From positions 1 through 8,110 of the forward strand of contig JAJYHA010000242.1 in assembly GCA_021784995.1 (NCBI GenBank): 8,110 bases of DNA, given 5' to 3'. A program made the translations under genes and the position numbers. Under the pieces are notes generated by a model. It saw only the letters and a program-made list of their open reading frames with translations. It did not search any database and was not told the DNA's origin. The DNA comes from Myxococcales bacterium. Lineage in GTDB: Bacteria > Myxococcota > Myxococcia > Myxococcales > Anaeromyxobacteraceae. Each line of letters begins with the position of its first letter. The first letter of the stretch is position 1. Below are positions 5,458-8,110 of this stretch, piece after piece.

Positions 5458-6636
5458 ATGGACCGTGGACCCTTCGCCAGCGTGTCGGACTCCGACTGGC
5501 GCGACTGGCGCTGGCAGCAGCGCCACGCGCTCCGGACCGCCGAGGAGCTGGGTCGCGTGGTCCGCCTGAGCGAGCGAGAGCGGCGCGGGCTGGCCGAAAC
5601 CGCTGGGCTTTTCCGGATCGGGGTGACGCCCTACTACGCCTCGCTGATGGACCCGGACCACCCCTTCTGTCCGGTGCGGATGCAGGCCATCCCGGCGCCG
5701 GAGGAGGCGGTCGTCGCCCCCGGCGACGACCGCGACCCGCTCGCCGAGGACCGGCACCGTCCGGTCCGCGCGGTCGTCCACCGCTACCCCGACCGCGCCC
5801 TGTTCCTGGTGAGCGACACCTGCGCCGTCTACTGCCGGCACTGCACCCGCCGCCGGATCACCGGGGGGGACGAGGGCGGCTTCGATCGGGCCGCCGTGGA
5901 GGAGGGCGTCGCCTACGTGCGGAGCCGCCCCGAGGTGCGCGACGTCATCGTCTCGGGGGGCGACCCCCTCGTCCTCGGGGACGAGCGGCTGGGCGCGGTC
6001 CTGCGCGCGCTCCGCGCCATCCCGCACGTCGAGATCCTGCGGCTCGCGACGCGCGCCCCCGTGACGTGCCCGATGCGGGTCGACGACGCGCTGGCGCGGC
6101 TGCTGCGGGAGGTGAAGCCGATCTTCGTCGTCACGCACTTCAACCACCCCAAGGAGTGCACGCCCGACGCGCGGGAGGCCTGCGAGCGGCTGGTCGATCA
6201 CGGCGTCCCCGTGGAGAACCAGACGGTGCTGCTGCGCCGCGTGAACTCCACGGCGCGGATCGTCGGCGACCTCAACCGGCGGCTGCTCTCGTGGCGCGTG
6301 CGCCCCTACTACCTGCACCAGGGCGACCTGGCGGCGGGGACGGCCCACCTGCGGACGCCGCTGGAGCGCGGGCTGGAGATCCTGGGCGCGCTGCGGGGCC
6401 ACACCAGCGGCCTGGCCGTGCCGCACCTGGCCGTCGATCTGCCCGGAGGCGGGGGCAAGGTGACGATCCAGCCCGAGCACCGGATCGGCGCCACCGCGCC
6501 CGGGGCCTCCCCCGCCGGGACGTGGTTCCGCGACTACCGCGGGGAGCGCCGTTTCCTCCCCGACGCGCCCGAGGGAGACTGCACCTGCCCCTACGACGAG
6601 GTCCACTACGCGGGCCGGACCGCGCCGGGGGAGTGA
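5458..6636 (+). CDS. KamA-family L-lysine 2,3-aminomutase (copy 2)
   Basis: This 392-aa radical-SAM/PLP aminomutase is a paralogue of the divergent neighbour. The N-terminal VSDSDWRDWRWQQR (9-22) aligns with the very start of clostridial lysine 2,3-aminomutase, which supports ATG 5458. The Fe-S motif is CAVYCRHC (Cys122, 126, 129), with Arg131 for substrate carboxylate. Asp290 (HQGD) and Asp327 (VDLPGGGGK) are the lysine-recognition positions, and Lys334 is the PLP lysine. Cys-to-Lys distance is 212, as in the neighbour. Predicted reaction: L-lysine to L-beta-lysine. Differences from copy 1 are QGD for QCD, DLPGG for DAPGG, and a longer C-terminus with DCTCPYD (374-380; Cys375, Cys377). The dedA start lies 6 bases after its stop, so it heads an apparent operon with envelope genes. 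No Shine-Dalgarno is visible. The family call is firm; exact substrate is less sure, because the copies may have diverged. Confidence 0.9.
   Translation: MDRGPFASVSDSDWRDWRWQQRHALRTAEELGRVVRLSERERRGLAETAGLFRIGVTPYYASLMDPDHPFCPVRMQAIPAPEEAVVAPGDDRDPLAEDRHRPVRAVVHRYPDRALFLVSDTCAVYCRHCTRRRITGGDEGGFDRAAVEEGVAYVRSRPEVRDVIVSGGDPLVLGDERLGAVLRALRAIPHVEILRLATRAPVTCPMRVDDALARLLREVKPIFVVTHFNHPKECTPDAREACERLVDHGVPVENQTVLLRRVNSTARIVGDLNRRLLSWRVRPYYLHQGDLAAGTAHLRTPLERGLEILGALRGHTSGLAVPHLAVDLPGGGGKVTIQPEHRIGATAPGASPAGTWFRDYRGERRFLPDAPEGDCTCPYDEVHYAGRTAPGE
6627..6633 (+). promoter_or_regulatory. Ribosome binding site of dedA
   Basis: GGGGGAG in the last codons of kamA-2 lies 9 bases before ATG 6643; a second purine run, GAGGGG, lies closer (6635-6640). 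GTG 6646 is an equally possible start one codon later. Confidence 0.45.
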
Positions 6637-6642
6637 GGGGCC

Positions 6643-7293
6643 ATGGTGAGCGACATCCTGGCGGCCCTGGCGGCCTTCACCACCGGCACCATCGCGACGC
6701 TGGGCTACGGCGGCGTGGTCCTGCTGATGGCGATCGAGAGCGCCTGCGTGCCGCTCCCGTCCGAGATCATCATGCCCTTCGCCGGCTACCTCGTGTACAC
6801 CGGCCACTTCACGCTGCACGGCGCGGCGATGGCGGGCGCGGTCGGCTGCATCGTGGGGTCGATCCCGGCCTACTACCTCGGCCAGTACGGCGGGCGGCCG
6901 GTCATCGAGCGGTGGGGCAGGTACGTCCTGCTCTCCCGCCACGAGCTCGATCTCGCCGACCGCCTCTTCGCGCGCTGGGGGCAGTGGGTGGTCCTGGTCG
7001 GCCGGCTGCTCCCGGTGGTGCGGACCTTCATCGCCTTCCCCGCCGGCGTGGCGCGGATGGACATGACGCGCTTCGTCGTCTTCACCTTCCTCGGCTCCTA
7101 CCCGTGGTGCTACGGGCTGGCCTGGGTGGGCCGGGTGCTGGGCGAGCGGTGGAACCAGGACCCGCGGCTGAAGGCCGCCTTCCACCGCTTCGACCTCGCC
7201 ATCGGCCTGCTGATCGTGGCGGCGGTGGCGCTCTTCGTCTGGCACAAGCTGCGGAGCGCCCGCGGGGGCGCGGCGGCGGGCGAGGACGCGTGA
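6643..7293 (+). CDS. DedA-family (VTT-domain) membrane protein
   Basis: This 216-aa inner-membrane protein of the DedA/SNARE-associated family is probably a lipid transporter or scramblase-like protein; relatives act on undecaprenyl phosphate or phospholipids and support envelope integrity. Seen: a hydrophobic N-terminal segment; the re-entrant motif with ESACVPLPSEIIMPFAGYL (32-50; acidic Glu32 and Glu41); a glycine-rich hydrophobic segment (60-82); the signature GRLLPVVRTFIAFPAGVARM (120-139; Arg121 and Arg127 match arginines needed in E. coli YqjA/YghB); then membrane segments near 143-162 and 185-201 before a short basic tail. Length is typical. Translation is probably coupled to kamA-2 upstream (6-base gap) and to the SpoIID gene downstream (overlap GTGA). 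The lipid substrate cannot be read from the sequence. Confidence 0.92.
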   Translation: MVSDILAALAAFTTGTIATLGYGGVVLLMAIESACVPLPSEIIMPFAGYLVYTGHFTLHGAAMAGAVGCIVGSIPAYYLGQYGGRPVIERWGRYVLLSRHELDLADRLFARWGQWVVLVGRLLPVVRTFIAFPAGVARMDMTRFVVFTFLGSYPWCYGLAWVGRVLGERWNQDPRLKAAFHRFDLAIGLLIVAAVALFVWHKLRSARGGAAAGEDA

Positions 7294-8110
7294 GGGGCGG
7301 GCGGGCGCTCGCGGGCGGGATCGCCGTCGCGCTGCTGGCGGCCGGCCCCGCGCGGGCGGAGGAGGCGGTCCGGATCGCGGTGGCGATCGGGGTCGAGGCC
7401 GCCGTGGTGGAGGGGCGCGGCCTCCGCGTGACGGCGCTGCACGAGGGCGCGGCGCCCGCGGAGGTGGAGGGGGGACGCGCCGAGGTGCGGCTGGAGCGCG
7501 ACGAACTGCGGGTGAACGGCGCGCCGGTCGACGCGCCGGGGGTGGTCCTCACCGCCGACGCGGGGCTGCGCGCCGGCGGGCTGCAGCTGGAGGGGGCGGT
7601 CGAGGTGCGCCGGACGGAGGCCGGGCTGGCCGTCGTCGACGCGCTGCCCATGGAGTCCTACGTGGCGGCGGTGACGGGGGCGGAGATGCCGCCCGACTTC
7701 CCGCCGGCGGCGCTCGAGGCGCAGGCCGTGGCCGCGCGCACCTTCGCCGCGTTCAAGAAGATCGAGGCGGTCGCCGCGGGGCGCCCCTGGCACCTGGGCG
7801 CGACGGTGCTCCACCAGGTCTACCGCGGGGCCCGCGTCGATCCACGCGCCCGGCGCGCGGCGGAGGCCACGGCGGGAGAGGTGCTGGCGCGCGACCACGC
7901 GGTGATCGAGGCCTACTTCCACTCCACCTGCGGCGGCCGCACCGAGCGCGGCGCGGACGCGCTCGGGCGCGACCTCCCCTACCTCGTCTCGGTGCCGTGC
8001 CCGTGGTGCCACGCCTCGCCCCGGTACCGCTGGCGGGTGCGGATCCCCGCCGGTGAGCTCGGGCGCGTGGCCGGCCTCGCCCGCGACGCCACGTCGGCGC
8101 GGGTCGCGGC
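7290..8110 (+). CDS. SpoIID/LytB-domain exported protein (partial, 3' end outside window)
   Basis: GTG 7290 overlaps the dedA stop (GTGA) and opens a frame that stays open to the window edge (273 codons seen). The first ~23 residues look like a signal peptide: basic start (MRGGR), hydrophobic core, cleavage after ARA. The SpoIID/LytB domain has LPMESYVAAVTGAEMP (119-134; Glu132 at the catalytic glutamate position of SpoIID lytic transglycosylases), PPAALEAQAVAARTFAAF (138-155), AYFHSTCGGRTE (208-219) and LPYLVSVPCPWCHASP (229-244). It probably acts outside the inner membrane on denuded glycan strands of peptidoglycan. His211, Cys214, Cys237, Cys240 and His241 could form a metal site, as reported for clostridial SpoIID; this is inference. 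GAGGA at 7282-7286 may be the ribosome binding site. Such proteins occur widely in non-sporulating bacteria, so no sporulation is implied. Confidence 0.85.
   Translation, partial: MRGGRALAGGIAVALLAAGPARAEEAVRIAVAIGVEAAVVEGRGLRVTALHEGAAPAEVEGGRAEVRLERDELRVNGAPVDAPGVVLTADAGLRAGGLQLEGAVEVRRTEAGLAVVDALPMESYVAAVTGAEMPPDFPPAALEAQAVAARTFAAFKKIEAVAAGRPWHLGATVLHQVYRGARVDPRARRAAEATAGEVLARDHAVIEAYFHSTCGGRTERGADALGRDLPYLVSVPCPWCHASPRYRWRVRIPAGELGRVAGLARDATSARVA

Noticed and set aside
4918..7245. 775-codon minus-strand open frame across kamA-2 and dedA
   Set aside because: It runs antisense to two recognised genes and across their start and stop signals. The composition is Arg/Pro/Ala-rich without domains, typical of a GC shadow.
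7110..8012. Minus-strand open frame of 300 codons opposite the SpoIID gene
   Set aside because: The plus-strand frame has a signal peptide and SpoIID motifs; this one is an Arg/His-rich shadow.

Overview
The window is very GC-rich and gene-dense, with a strong G/C preference at third codon positions and long antisense open frames as a by-product. The Rel N-terminus, the LutB/LutC pair, the MTH1187-type protein and paired KamA proteins fit a high-GC Deltaproteobacterium/Myxococcota, perhaps Anaeromyxobacter-like. That placement is inferred from protein style and base composition, not from a marker gene.

Layout. (1) Positions 1-804, plus strand: the end of a lactate-utilisation operon, with the LutB C-terminus overlapping lutC by 8 bases. 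(2) 837-1133, minus strand: a 98-aa MTH1187/YkoF-type thiamine-binding-like protein, convergent with lutC. (3) 1315-3510, plus: a complete bifunctional (p)ppGpp synthetase/hydrolase of the Rel/SpoT type, probably starting at TTG from its own promoter. (4) 3572-3973, plus: a RidA-family enamine/imine deaminase. (5) 4010-5278, minus: a KamA-family lysine 2,3-aminomutase, convergent with ridA. (6) 5458-6636, plus: a second, divergently transcribed KamA paralogue with a Cys-containing tail, followed 6 bases later by a DedA membrane protein (6643-7293). The DedA stop overlaps the GTG start of a SpoIID/LytB-domain exported protein that runs off the window (7290-8110).

How the genes may work together. 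LutB/LutC belong to the iron-sulfur system that oxidises L-lactate to pyruvate. Rel sets the (p)ppGpp level. RidA clears reactive enamine/imine by-products of PLP enzymes. The most distinctive part is the head-to-head pair of radical-SAM, PLP-dependent aminomutases. Both keep the Fe-S cysteines, the PLP lysine and the two aspartates that recognise lysine, so both may make beta-lysine. One of them is tightly linked to envelope genes (DedA, SpoIID). No beta-lysine acetyltransferase, EF-P or EpmA gene is visible, so the fate of beta-lysine is open.

Signals. Three genes that probably open transcripts (rel, ridA, kamA-2) have a -10-like hexamer just before the start codon and no good Shine-Dalgarno, which suggests leaderless or very short-leader mRNAs. 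Genes inside operons (lutC, dedA, the SpoIID gene) do have Shine-Dalgarno-like sequences. No tRNA, rRNA, CRISPR array, insertion sequence or prophage was found.
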